Assembly: GCA_017551215.1 (NCBI GenBank)
Contig: JAFZMA010000212.1
Coordinates: forward strand, 1-20,250
Length of the DNA: 20,250 bases
Direction: 5' to 3'
DNA from: Bacteroidales bacterium
Lineage (GTDB): Bacteria > Bacteroidota > Bacteroidia > Bacteroidales > UBA932
Below, piece by piece: positions 1-7,685 of this stretch. The stretch's first letter is position 1. Every line of letters starts with the position of its first letter. The translations under genes were made by a program, and so were the position numbers. Below the pieces are notes generated by a model. The model was not told the origin of the DNA. It ran no database searches and saw nothing but the letters and a program-made list of their open reading frames with translations.

Positions 1-87
1 CTCGAGAACTTCCTGAACGGCCTGAAGGTACTCATTTTCACCAGGATGCTTAGCAGCCAGGTTAGCCATTATTTCAGCTGTTTTCAT
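1..87 (-). CDS. gdhA: NADP-type glutamate dehydrogenase, N-terminal fragment
   Basis: The minus strand opens with an ATG at 87 and stays open for 29 codons to the window edge, so only the N-terminus is present. The visible residues include the segment KHPGENEYLQAV. This matches the start of the hexameric NADP-dependent glutamate dehydrogenases of Bacteroidales as I recall them, which open with a helix carrying a KHPGE-EYLQAV motif. The enzyme makes glutamate from 2-oxoglutarate, ammonium and NADPH in the cytoplasm. The gene lies 70 bases downstream of korB on the same strand, so it may share its transcript. The A/T-rich gap shows no clear -7 box and no Shine-Dalgarno site. The call rests on a short stretch; the catalytic domain is outside the window. 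Confidence 0.75.
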   Translation of the reverse strand, partial: MKTAEIMANLAAKHPGENEYLQAVQEVLE

Positions 88-157
88 ATTAAATTATGAT
101 TTTAAAAATTGGTTTTGTTATAATGTGTGTGTAAATAAATTTCTTTTTCCTCAGCGA

Positions 158-1174
158 TTATTCCACTGTCCATGTAGCACCGCTGTGAAGCAATTCGTCC
201 ATGGAGTGGATCTTGGCCTTAGCCTTGACTTCCTCCATCTGCTCATAGATGCTGTCGTCGTAAGTCTTGTCTTCCACATCGCGGATAACACCCAGAGCCA
301 CAGGGAAATCAGGGCCCTTCATGTCTACCAGCATGGAGTGGATTCCAAAGTTGTTCTCCTTTGAATTGTGCACCAGAAGGTCTTTCTCCGTGATTCCGTT
401 CTCTCCAAGCTTTACAACCTTGAGCTTCAGACCGTCCAGAACAATTCCCTTATCTCTGTCCTTTCCGAATATCATAGGTTCTCCATCGCGGAGGATGATG
501 GTGCGGTCTGCCCTGACGGCACGGTCGGAAATGTCTGCATGGGTTCCATTATTGTAAATCATGCAGTTAACCAGCATCTCCATTACGGAAGTTCCGTCGT
601 GCATGGCGGCCCTTACCATAATCTCCTGGTTGAGCGCGAGTTCGCTATCCAGGCTTCTGGCAAAGAAAGTTCCCCTTGCTCCGAGTACTAGTTCTCCAGG
701 AGTAAACGGATACTCAACTGTTCCGTAAGGAGAAGTCTTGGTAACCATTCCGAACTTGGAAGTTGGAGAATACTGTCCCTTGGTCAGGCCGTATATCCTG
801 TTGTTAAAGAGGATGATATTCACGTCTATGTTACGGCGGATCTCGTGGATGAAGTGGTTTCCGCCTATGGCCAGAGCGTCTCCGTCTCCTGTCATCTGCC
901 ATACGGAAAGCTTAGGGTTTCCAACCTTCATTCCTGTAGCCAGAGCGCCTGCCCTACCGTGGATTCCGTGGAAACCGTAAGTGTTCATGTAGTAAGGGAA
1001 ACGGCTGGAACAGCCAATACCCGAGACAAATACGAACTGCTCTCTGGTATATCCCCTCTTCTCGCAAATCTCCGGCATAGCCCTGAGAACGGCGGCGAGT
1101 ATTGCGTGGTCTCCGCAACCCGGACACCACTTTACTATCTGATCGCTTTTGAAATCTTGCTGTGTGTATTTCAT
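158..1174 (-). CDS. korB: 2-oxoglutarate:ferredoxin oxidoreductase, beta subunit
   Basis: This is the thiamine diphosphate-binding subunit of a two-subunit 2-oxoacid:ferredoxin oxidoreductase, which interconverts 2-oxoglutarate plus CoA and succinyl-CoA plus CO2 using ferredoxin. At 338 residues it is of the longer Bacteroidota type. The family's four cluster cysteines appear to be C17 and C20 (CPGCG), C55 (GIGCSS) and C204 (NCMIYNN), expected to hold one [4Fe-4S] cluster. The cofactor motif GDGD (97-100) and the following NN at 124-125 fit thiamine diphosphate and Mg2+ binding. korA ends 16 bases upstream on the same strand, so the pair is surely co-transcribed. Substrate preference for 2-oxoglutarate over pyruvate is inferred from the subunit type and the neighbouring glutamate dehydrogenase; pyruvate or another 2-oxoacid cannot be ruled out. 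Confidence 0.92.
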   Translation of the reverse strand: MKYTQQDFKSDQIVKWCPGCGDHAILAAVLRAMPEICEKRGYTREQFVFVSGIGCSSRFPYYMNTYGFHGIHGRAGALATGMKVGNPKLSVWQMTGDGDALAIGGNHFIHEIRRNIDVNIILFNNRIYGLTKGQYSPTSKFGMVTKTSPYGTVEYPFTPGELVLGARGTFFARSLDSELALNQEIMVRAAMHDGTSVMEMLVNCMIYNNGTHADISDRAVRADRTIILRDGEPMIFGKDRDKGIVLDGLKLKVVKLGENGITEKDLLVHNSKENNFGIHSMLVDMKGPDFPVALGVIRDVEDKTYDDSIYEQMEEVKAKAKIHSMDELLHSGATWTVE

Positions 1175-1181
1175 AACTTTT

Positions 1182-1186
1182 CCTCC
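1182..1186 (-). promoter_or_regulatory. Strong Shine-Dalgarno site of korB
   Basis: On the minus strand GGAGG lies 7 bases before the korB ATG, inside the 16-base korA-korB gap. It is the only textbook Shine-Dalgarno site I noticed at a start in this window, and it confirms the korB start codon. It may serve to keep the beta subunit in step with alpha within the operon. Confidence 0.7.
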
Positions 1187-1190
1187 GCGA

Positions 1191-3020
1191 TTAAAGGCTC
1201 TTTACTTTATCCACAATCTCGTGAACCATGAAAGGCTGACCCTGTACTTTATTGAGCTGCAGATACTTGAACTGAGGCAACTTTGCTCTCAAATAGTCTG
1301 CAAACTGTCCGCTGTTGAGCTCGCACACCAGAATCTTCTTATAGTGGCTGAATACCTCTGCAGTGTTCTTAGGCAGCGGATTTATGTAGTCGAAGTGAGC
1401 GAATCCAAGGCTCTTGCCTTCTTCAAACAGCTGAGATGCAGCCGTGTAGAGGTGCCCGTAGGTTCCTCCCCAGCCAACCAGCAGGACATCTGCCTCCTTC
1501 TGTCCGTAAACTTCCAGCTCCGGAATGAAGTCCGCCATCATCTCCAGCTTCTTGGCGCGGTTTGCCACCATCATCTCATGAACCTCAGGGTCAGAAGAAA
1601 CGGCTCCGGCAGGAGTCTTCTCCAGACCGCCTACCCTATGCTCCAGACCAGGAGTTCCAGGGATGGCCCACTTTCTTACGAAGGTCTTTGGATCTCTCTC
1701 GAACGGCTTGAACTTGCCATCGCACTCGGTTATGATTGGAGGATGGATTTCCGGGAAATCGCTCATGGAAGGAATCTTCCAAGGCTCGCTTCCGTTTCCA
1801 AGGTAACCCTCTGAAAGGAAGACAACTGGCATCATGTGCTCCATAGCGAACTTGGCAGCGTAGAAAGCCGCGCGGAAGCAATCGCTTGGAGTGCGGGCAG
1901 CCATCACCATAACCGGGCACTCTCCGTTTCTTCCGTAGAGAGCCTGGCCAAGGTCTGTCTGCTCTGTCTTGGTAGGAATACCGGTGGAAGGGCCGCTGCG
2001 CTGAACATCCACTACAACAAGAGGAAGCTCGGCGATGACAGCAAGTCCCAGAGCCTCGCTCTTGAGAGAAAGACCAGGACCGGAAGTTGTGGTGACAGCC
2101 ATGTTGCCGGCGTATGCGGCACCTATGGATGTACATATTCCGGAGATCTCGTCCTCGCACTGCATTGTCTTTACATTCAGGTTCTTGTGAATGGCAAGCT
2201 CTTCCAGGATTGCGGTTGCCGGAGTGATAGGATAAGAGCCTACGAACATAGGCCTTCCGCTCTTCTCGCATGCTGCAATCAGTCCCCATGCTGTAGCCTG
2301 GTTTCCGTTGATGCTGCGGTAAACGCCTTTCTCCTGCTTGGCCGGTTCTACAGTGTATGTATTGCCAATTGCGTGAGTATTGTGAGCATAGTTGTAACCA
2401 TCGTTGAGCACCTTGATATTAGGCTCTATAAGATCCGGCTTCTTGGCAAATTTCTTCCTCAGATATTCCTCAGTGAAATGCAGCGGACGGTTGAACATGA
2501 AATAGCACATTCCAAGGGTGAAGATGTTCTTGCACCTTACAATGGACTTGATGTCCATTCCGCTGTCTTTCAGGCTCTCCTTTGTGAGAGAGGTTATAGG
2601 AGCCCATATCACGTTGTAATCCTGGAGATTGAGTTCCTGTACCGGATCCATGGTCTTGAAGCCGGCCTTCTGAAGGCCCTGCTCGTCAAAGGAATCCTGG
2701 TCCAGGATTATGCTTCCGCCAGGTTTTGCAAACTTGGCATTTGCCATAAGTGCGGCCGGGTTCATAGACACCAGGACATCTGCAAGATCTCCAGGGGTCT
2801 TTACATTGCTCTGACCTATATGCACTTGAAAACCGGACACGCCTGATACGGTGCCCTGTGGAGCTCTGATTTCAGCTGGATAATCCGGGAATGTAGAAAT
2901 CTCATTTCCGTACAGTGCGGAAGCGTCTGCAAACAGAGTTCCCGTAAGCTGCATTCCATCTCCGGAGTCTCCGGTGAATCGGATTACCACATCTTTTACG
3001 TCAACCACTTTACGTTCCAT
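1191..3020 (-). CDS. korA: 2-oxoglutarate:ferredoxin oxidoreductase, alpha subunit (gamma-alpha fusion)
   Basis: The 609-residue protein is the partner of KorB. Residues about 8-190 form the gamma domain (GDSGDGMQ near 17-24) fused ahead of the alpha domain, which starts near 228. The alpha part carries the family motif YPITP at 263-267 and GPSTGIPT at 343-350, both placed at the substrate and CoA side of the active site in this family. No ferredoxin-like delta domain is present, and no small ferredoxin gene sits next to it, so electrons must go to a ferredoxin encoded elsewhere. A Bacteroidota-type promoter lies about 60 bases upstream. The start ATG follows an A/T-rich leader without a Shine-Dalgarno site, usual for the phylum. 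It opens a likely korA-korB(-gdhA) operon. Confidence 0.93.
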   Translation of the reverse strand: MERKVVDVKDVVIRFTGDSGDGMQLTGTLFADASALYGNEISTFPDYPAEIRAPQGTVSGVSGFQVHIGQSNVKTPGDLADVLVSMNPAALMANAKFAKPGGSIILDQDSFDEQGLQKAGFKTMDPVQELNLQDYNVIWAPITSLTKESLKDSGMDIKSIVRCKNIFTLGMCYFMFNRPLHFTEEYLRKKFAKKPDLIEPNIKVLNDGYNYAHNTHAIGNTYTVEPAKQEKGVYRSINGNQATAWGLIAACEKSGRPMFVGSYPITPATAILEELAIHKNLNVKTMQCEDEISGICTSIGAAYAGNMAVTTTSGPGLSLKSEALGLAVIAELPLVVVDVQRSGPSTGIPTKTEQTDLGQALYGRNGECPVMVMAARTPSDCFRAAFYAAKFAMEHMMPVVFLSEGYLGNGSEPWKIPSMSDFPEIHPPIITECDGKFKPFERDPKTFVRKWAIPGTPGLEHRVGGLEKTPAGAVSSDPEVHEMMVANRAKKLEMMADFIPELEVYGQKEADVLLVGWGGTYGHLYTAASQLFEEGKSLGFAHFDYINPLPKNTAEVFSHYKKILVCELNSGQFADYLRAKLPQFKYLQLNKVQGQPFMVHEIVDKVKSL

Positions 3021-3077
3021 AAATAATATTAACGATTCGAGTGTAGAAATACTTTCAATTATTCATCAAAATATTTC

Positions 3078-3112
3078 CAAATATAGGTAATCTTTCAACC
3101 TCAAGCAACAAA
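3078..3112 (-). promoter_or_regulatory. Predicted Bacteroidota promoter of korAB
   Basis: Read on the minus strand, TATATTTG (3085 down to 3078) is a perfect match to the -7 consensus TAnnTTTG of the primary sigma factor of this phylum. A TTG at 3108-3106 lies 20 bases upstream, within the usual 19-21 base spacing, and TTTG lies just beyond it at 3112-3109. Transcription should start near 3072-3074, giving a leader of roughly 50 bases before korA. This is a motif match only. Confidence 0.65.
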
Positions 3113-3144
3113 ATCACTATAATTTTTAAACAAAACCATTAACA

Positions 3145-3185
3145 CCGATATAGGACGGCACTCTATGCCGTTTTTAGTGCATCGG
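3145..3185. repeat. Nested inverted repeat upstream of korA promoter
   Basis: An outer pair CCGAT (3145-3149) and ATCGG (3181-3185) encloses an inner perfect hairpin ACGGCA-ctcta-TGCCGT (3155-3160 and 3166-3171), which is followed on the plus strand by a T run (3171-3175). A rival pairing GCACT/AGTGC (about 3158-3162 and 3176-3180) overlaps the inner stem. It sits between the terminator of the bam operon and the korA promoter, with no plus-strand gene before it that would need a terminator. It could be a weak terminator, an operator or a relic. Confidence 0.4.
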
Positions 3186-3186
3186 C

Positions 3187-3220
3187 AAAAAAAAGTACGG
3201 TCTCATTAAAAAGACCGTAC
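3187..3220 (-). terminator. Rho-independent terminator of the uppS-bamA-skp operon
   Basis: A perfect 9-base stem GTACGGTCT (3195-3203) and AGACCGTAC (3212-3220) with an 8-base loop is followed on the minus strand by eight T residues (3194 down to 3187). It lies 48 bases past the stop codon of the last skp gene. Stem, loop and T run are all textbook, so this is the operon end. Confidence 0.9.
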
Positions 3221-3249
3221 ATATAAAAAACTTCTTTTCTTATAATCAG

Positions 3250-3277
3250 CCGCGCCAGCGGTTTCAATTATTGAAAC
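3250..3277. repeat. Palindrome and short hairpin at the end of skp
   Basis: A perfect inverted repeat of 8 bases with a one-base centre, GTTTCAAT-t-ATTGAAAC (3261-3277), covers the stop codon and last codons of the downstream skp gene. Beside it a four-base stem CCGC/GCGG with a tetraloop (3250-3261) follows the stop on the minus strand. Together with the terminator hairpin they may stabilise the 3' end of the mRNA. That role is inferred. Confidence 0.4.
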
Positions 3278-3822
3278 TGAGTAGGTTGAGTCTTACTAGC
3301 CGGGATACCGAGCTCGCTCTTTACAAGAGGCAGCAGGTTAACGGTGTTTGCATCGTTGATGTAAACAAGCGCTCCGGATGAAAGATCAATGACGTAAGCC
3401 AGTCCCTGAGCCTTGGCTACTTTCTCGATAGCCTCAAAAGCCTTCTTCATAACCGGCTCCATAAGGGTATTCTGACGTGCGGAGAAATCCTGTTCTGCTG
3501 TCTGCTGATACTGGCGGATACGCTGCTCAAGGCTGGTGATTTCTTCCTCCTTAACCTTCTTTACAGACTCGCTCCATCCGGCACTCTTCTCCTGATAATC
3601 CTTAATCTTGGCATTATAGTCATCTCCCATGGCTGAAAGGGTTTCCTGAAGCTCCTTTGCAAGCTTCTGGAGTTTTACCATCGCTGAGTCTCTTTCAGGC
3701 ATAAGAGCCACTATTTCCTGTGAATTGATATGGCCTAACTTCTGCTGGGCAGAAGCTTTGGTTGGCATAAAGGCTGCACCCAGGATAAAAGCTGCAGCCA
3801 GAATCATGATTGTCTTCTTCAT
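3268..3822 (-). CDS. Skp/OmpH-family periplasmic chaperone (downstream copy)
   Basis: A 184-residue secreted protein of the Skp/OmpH family, which forms trimeric 'jellyfish' chaperones that hold unfolded outer membrane proteins on the way to the BAM complex. The signal peptide is plain, with a hydrophobic core and an ASA-Q cleavage site near residue 25. The mature part begins with a beta strand (KLGHINSQEI), continues as a long charged, glutamine-rich coiled coil (about 45-135) and ends with the family's strand segment YVIDLSSGALVYI. It is last in the uppS-bamA-skp-skp operon, 29 bases after its sister copy, and is followed by a strong terminator. Sequence similarity to the sister copy is low except at family positions, so the two may handle different clients or form mixed trimers; that is inference. 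Confidence 0.88.
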   Translation of the reverse strand: MKKTIMILAAAFILGAAFMPTKASAQQKLGHINSQEIVALMPERDSAMVKLQKLAKELQETLSAMGDDYNAKIKDYQEKSAGWSESVKKVKEEEITSLEQRIRQYQQTAEQDFSARQNTLMEPVMKKAFEAIEKVAKAQGLAYVIDLSSGALVYINDANTVNLLPLVKSELGIPASKTQPTQFQ

Positions 3823-3851
3823 AATTGTATCTATTTATTTTGCTTGTTATT

Positions 3852-4376
3852 CTATTTGATTGTAGGATAGACGCTTATAACCTTACTGCTGAGGTCTGCG
3901 TCACTTGCCGCATAAACAACGCCCTCTGTAGTGGCGATATCTATAATAAGCATATAACCTCCATCCTCAGCCACTTTGTCTATGGCCTTCTGTACCCTTT
4001 CCTTAATAGGATCCAGGAGTTCCTGGCTCTTCTTCTGCATAACGCCATCCTGTCCAAAGTAAGACTGCTGCTTCTGCTTGGCTGCCTTCTCCTTGGCAAT
4101 AATCTGCTCTTCCTTGGCCTGCCTCTGGGCAGCGCTCAGGGAAACTTTCTGCTTCTGGTAATTATTGTAAAGAGTCTCTATCTCGGAAAAGTCTTTCTTG
4201 ACTTCTTCCTGATACTGTTTGCTCAAAGCCTCAAGCTTTTCTGCCGCTACCTTATACTCAGGAATTGCCTCAAGTATGGTTTCCGTATTCACATAGCCGC
4301 ATTTCTGCGGAACATTTTGCGCCGCTGCACTAAGGCAGATCAGCGATGCCAATGCAAGAACCACTAACTTTTTCAT
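3852..4376 (-). CDS. Skp/OmpH-family periplasmic chaperone (upstream copy)
   Basis: A 174-residue Skp/OmpH protein. A signal peptide ends with AAA-Q near residue 19. Then comes the family strand with KCGYVNTETIL, a long coiled coil very rich in K, Q and E (about 45-125), and the C-terminal strand YMLIIDIATTEGVVY. It acts in the periplasm on outer membrane proteins. It sits 51 bases downstream of bamA and 29 bases before the second skp gene on the same strand. The bamA-skp order is conserved widely in Gram-negative bacteria, and a tandem skp pair is usual in Bacteroidota. The ATG follows an A-rich leader that contains a direct repeat of 8 bases (4394-4401 and 4411-4418). Confidence 0.88.
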   Translation of the reverse strand: MKKLVVLALASLICLSAAAQNVPQKCGYVNTETILEAIPEYKVAAEKLEALSKQYQEEVKKDFSEIETLYNNYQKQKVSLSAAQRQAKEEQIIAKEKAAKQKQQSYFGQDGVMQKKSQELLDPIKERVQKAIDKVAEDGGYMLIIDIATTEGVVYAASDADLSSKVISVYPTIK

Positions 4377-4427
4377 ATCTTCTAATTTTTGAATGTTGTT
4401 CCGTTTTAACTGTTGTTCAGGCGTTTA

Positions 4428-6926
4428 TCAGAACTGCTGGCCAATCACAAAGTGGAACTGGCTTCCACCTTTCTTCTTGCCCTCGTTTGGAACAGGATCG
4501 AATCCGTAGCCCCAGTCTATACCCATCAGACCAACCATCGGGAGCATGATTCTCACACCGATTCCGGCACTTCTCTTTATCTCGAACGGATTGAATCCGC
4601 CAATCTCGCTCCAGCAGTTTCCGCCCTCCAGGAAGGCTAACGCAAATATCGTGCTCGATGGCTGAAGGATGAGCGGATATCTGAGTTCCAGAGTGAATTT
4701 ATCATATACGTGACCAACGTACGCGTTGTTCTCTATAGGAGTCAGGGAGTAGTTAGGATAACCTCTCAGGGAGATAATGTCGGAACCGTAAGTGTTGTAG
4801 CCGCTCATTCCGTCTCCACCTACCTCGAATCCCTCGAACGGAGAATAGCCCAGGCTCTTCTTGTAGTATCCCAGATAGCCCCAGTTGGCTGCAGCCCTGA
4901 ATACCAGGTTCTTGACCAGGGACAGATAGATATCTCCCTTGAACTGCCACTTGTGGTACTCTATCCACTTGTACTTTTCCGTAGCGTCCATGTGCTTGTA
5001 ATCGCGATGGCCTCTCATCAGAGAATAAGGCGGAGTCAGCTGCAGGGTAAATGTGAAGTCCGAACCGCCTCTCGGGAAGATAGGCTGGTCCGTGGAATTC
5101 CTCTCGAGTCCTACAGTATAGCTGAAGTTGTGGCTCTTTCCGGTATCGAACAGGAAGTTATAGTACCATTTCTGCAGTTTGTAGGTTTGCCAGCTCAGCG
5201 AATGGAAAAGCACAAAGTAGTTGTCCGGCCAGTTGAGCCTGCTTCCCAAGCTTGCGCTAACTCCGTAAACTTCCATGTACTGGTCTGAATGCCTGTAGAA
5301 ATACGTGGAATTTGTCTGGCGTGTGTAGTATGTGGAGACACTCAGGCTCACAGGCTTGTTGCCTAAAAGCCAAGGTTCTGCAAAGCTTGCGGACAAAGCG
5401 GTGTAATATGTTCCGCTGGTCTGGAACCTTATGGAAAGATTCTGTCCGTCTCCAAGAGGTACCGGCCTCCATGCCCTCTTCTTGAATACTCTCTTGATAG
5501 CAAAGTTATTGAAGCTCAATCCCAATGTTCCTACGAACGTATTGCCGCCCCAACCTCCGGAAAGCTCTACGTGGCTGTCCGGTTTCTCCTCCAGGTTGTA
5601 GGAAATGTCCACAGTATTCTTGTTGGCGTCCGGCACAACGCTGTAGCCTGTTCCTGTCTGGAACACTTCCGGATTAAAGTGTCCGATACTGGAAAGTTCC
5701 CTGATGGATCTCTCAAAATCAGACTGGGAATAAAGGTATCCCGGTTTGGTAAACACGGCACGTCTGGCTATCTTCTCTGCGGTAATGTTGTTTCCGTTGA
5801 TTATGATCTTGTTAAAGGTAGCTGGCTTGCCCTCGTAGATTCTCATTTCCACATCTACGGAGTCGTTCTGGATACTCTTCTCAACAGGAAGAACGTTGAA
5901 GAAAAGATAACCGTTATCGGTATACATTTTCTTTACGTCCGGTTCCATCTGCTTTGCGTCTCCAAACAGACGCTTGTCCATGGTAACCAGGTCATAGATA
6001 TCTCCTTTCTTGATTCTCAGTACCTGATTCAGCTGATCCGTGGAATATATGCTGTTTCCGGTCCAGGTAATGTCCCTGAAATAGTAACGGTCCCCCTCCT
6101 CAAGAGTGAAATCTATGGCAAGACGGTCGTCTGTCATATAGTACATCGTATCCTTGAGGATGCGGGCATCGCGGTATCCCTGTTCGTTGAAGGCAGAAAT
6201 CAGGTTAACCTTGTCCTCCGCATATTCTTTCTGCTTGAATTTCTTGGATTTGAAGAAGTTCTGGAGCCTCTTGTCACGAGTATGCTTCATGCTCTTGACA
6301 AGCTTGCGCTCTGAAAGATTCTCGTTTCCGGTAAATGTGATGCGGCCAATCTTTACGCGCGGGCCGCGGTCTATGTCGAATGTAACCCTGACAGCATTCT
6401 GAATTACAGGATCTTCTTCCTGTAGAACCTTGACCTCGCACTTAAGGAAACCTTTCTCGTGGAAATATTTCTTGATGATGTTTGTGGAAGATTCTATTAT
6501 GTAGTCAGACAGTTCTGAACCCCTCTTGAGTTTCAGCCTCTCGTTTAAGTCTGACTTCTGCCCGTTGCGGATTCCGCTGAACTGCCAGCGGGAAACTCTC
6601 GGACGTTCAGCAAGATGCAGACCCAGCCACACGGTATCCTTTGCAGACGAGAGAGAGTCTATGAAAAAGCCGGCATCTGAAAAATATCTCTGAGCCCAAA
6701 CCCTTTTGAGGATATCGGACAGCTCTATACTCGGAATTGTGATTTTGTCTCCCTTGTTAAGACCGGTAACGGAAAGAATCTGTTCCTCGCTAAGATATTT
6801 GATACCGGTAACTCTGATTCCACCTATAACGTAGGTTTTGGGACTGGTGTAGTCTACTTCCTGTGCGGACAAAGACAACGGCAGAATCATCAGAATGCAA
6901 GCAATTGTCAGCTTAAATATTTTCAT
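4428..6926 (-). CDS. bamA: Outer membrane protein assembly factor BamA
   Basis: This 832-residue protein is the core of the BAM complex, which folds and inserts beta-barrel proteins into the outer membrane. A signal peptide with cleavage at SLSA-Q (near residue 21) leads into five POTRA domains, from about residue 31 to 430, with typical GxxRVTG and FTGN strand motifs. The rest, from about 445, is the 16-strand barrel. The conserved loop 6 RGY motif is at 721-723 (LRGYPNYS), and the chain ends in the aromatic F832 as expected for a barrel signal. It begins 3 bases after the uppS stop codon, so the two are translationally close. The Skp genes follow directly. The BAM lipoprotein BamD is also in this window, at 16631-17749. 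Confidence 0.96.
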   Translation of the reverse strand: MKIFKLTIACILMILPLSLSAQEVDYTSPKTYVIGGIRVTGIKYLSEEQILSVTGLNKGDKITIPSIELSDILKRVWAQRYFSDAGFFIDSLSSAKDTVWLGLHLAERPRVSRWQFSGIRNGQKSDLNERLKLKRGSELSDYIIESSTNIIKKYFHEKGFLKCEVKVLQEEDPVIQNAVRVTFDIDRGPRVKIGRITFTGNENLSERKLVKSMKHTRDKRLQNFFKSKKFKQKEYAEDKVNLISAFNEQGYRDARILKDTMYYMTDDRLAIDFTLEEGDRYYFRDITWTGNSIYSTDQLNQVLRIKKGDIYDLVTMDKRLFGDAKQMEPDVKKMYTDNGYLFFNVLPVEKSIQNDSVDVEMRIYEGKPATFNKIIINGNNITAEKIARRAVFTKPGYLYSQSDFERSIRELSSIGHFNPEVFQTGTGYSVVPDANKNTVDISYNLEEKPDSHVELSGGWGGNTFVGTLGLSFNNFAIKRVFKKRAWRPVPLGDGQNLSIRFQTSGTYYTALSASFAEPWLLGNKPVSLSVSTYYTRQTNSTYFYRHSDQYMEVYGVSASLGSRLNWPDNYFVLFHSLSWQTYKLQKWYYNFLFDTGKSHNFSYTVGLERNSTDQPIFPRGGSDFTFTLQLTPPYSLMRGHRDYKHMDATEKYKWIEYHKWQFKGDIYLSLVKNLVFRAAANWGYLGYYKKSLGYSPFEGFEVGGDGMSGYNTYGSDIISLRGYPNYSLTPIENNAYVGHVYDKFTLELRYPLILQPSSTIFALAFLEGGNCWSEIGGFNPFEIKRSAGIGVRIMLPMVGLMGIDWGYGFDPVPNEGKKKGGSQFHFVIGQQF

Positions 6927-6929
6927 CTG

Positions 6930-7649
6930 TCACTCATTATTCGGTTTAACCTTGCCAAATCTCCTGTCTCTTTTAGCGTACGCCTCCAAGGCAAGATGGA
7001 ACTCTTTTTTGCGAAAATCAGGCCAAAGAGTGTCCGTAAAATAAAACTCTGAATATGCAGTCTGCCAAAGCAGGTAATTGCTAATCCTCTCTTCTCCGCT
7101 GGTGCGTATAAGAAGGTCAGGATCAGGAATTCCCGCAGTAACAAGATAATGGTCCATATCCTCGGAAGCCATTTGTTTGCCAGGATTTTCCTCAGCGAAC
7201 CTGTTGGCTGCCTGAACAATATCCCACTTGCCGCTGTAGTTCAGCATCACAACCAGCGTGGTGCCGCTGCCCGCGGAAGTGGCTTCCATAAGACCGTTTA
7301 TGGCAGAGCGGAGATCTTCTGAAAGCTGCTGGAGATTACCCAGCATGAGTACGCGTACCCTGTTCTTTATCAAATACTTGGTTTCCCTCTCTATAGCCTT
7401 GAGCATAAGAGTCCAAAGCCCCTGGACCTCTCCGGAAGGGCGGCCCCAGTTCTCTGTTGAAAAGGCGAAAAGGCTCAGGTATTTGATTTTCATCTCCACC
7501 GCAAACTCCAGGCAGGCGCGAACACTCTCCACACCCTCCTTATGGCCTTCCAGTCTGTCCAGCCCGCGGGATTTGGCCCAGCGTCCGTTACCGTCCATAA
7601 TGATGGAAACGTGTTGCGGTATTTTTGAAATCTCTTCCATAAAATGCAT
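6930..7649 (-). CDS. uppS: Isoprenyl transferase (undecaprenyl diphosphate synthase)
   Basis: A cytoplasmic cis-prenyltransferase that extends farnesyl diphosphate to the C55 undecaprenyl diphosphate used as lipid carrier for peptidoglycan and surface glycans. At 239 residues it is normal in size. The diphosphate-binding motif MDGNGRW is at 18-24 with catalytic D19. The C-terminal motif RTSGE (182-186) and the conserved FTDTLWPDF segment are intact. Two starts are possible: M1 at 7649 and M4 at 7640; the family begins close to the MDGNGRW motif, so both fit. A perfect -7 box lies only 8 bases before the first ATG. The gene is followed by bamA after 3 bases, tying carrier lipid supply to outer membrane assembly. 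Confidence 0.95.
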   Translation of the reverse strand: MHFMEEISKIPQHVSIIMDGNGRWAKSRGLDRLEGHKEGVESVRACLEFAVEMKIKYLSLFAFSTENWGRPSGEVQGLWTLMLKAIERETKYLIKNRVRVLMLGNLQQLSEDLRSAINGLMEATSAGSGTTLVVMLNYSGKWDIVQAANRFAEENPGKQMASEDMDHYLVTAGIPDPDLLIRTSGEERISNYLLWQTAYSEFYFTDTLWPDFRKKEFHLALEAYAKRDRRFGKVKPNNE

Positions 7650-7657
7650 ATAGACGG

Positions 7658-7665
7658 CAAATATA
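7658..7665 (-). promoter_or_regulatory. Predicted -7 promoter box before uppS-bamA-skp
   Basis: The minus strand reads TATATTTG here, a perfect TAnnTTTG -7 box, inside the 36-base nadK-uppS gap. No TTTG or TTG lies at the expected 19-21 base distance, so the -33 element is missing or degenerate. Transcription would begin near 7652-7654, leaving a leader of only a few bases before the ATG at 7649, or about 12 before the ATG at 7640. Confidence 0.45.
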
Positions 7666-7685
7666 ACAATTTTGCGCCAACTCCT

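Noticed and set aside
1..6. The window begins exactly with CTCGAG, an XhoI site, as if it were a cloning junction
   Set aside because: The six bases are in frame with the gdhA fragment (codons for L and E) and no vector sequence is present, so chance or an arbitrary cut is enough.
1836..2846. A 336-codon open frame on the plus strand opposite korA
   Set aside because: It lies wholly antisense to a clear korA gene, has an odd cysteine- and histidine-rich composition and matches no domain I recognise. Codon bias of the sense gene explains the long open frame.
3121..3267. A riboswitch or small RNA gene in the gap between korA and skp
   Set aside because: The stems are short, no known riboswitch core is recognisable, and the strongest hairpin is a plain terminator for the skp side. 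Only a structural note is kept.
5571..6314. A 247-codon open frame opposite bamA
   Set aside because: It is antisense to a well-conserved gene and has no motif that would support translation.
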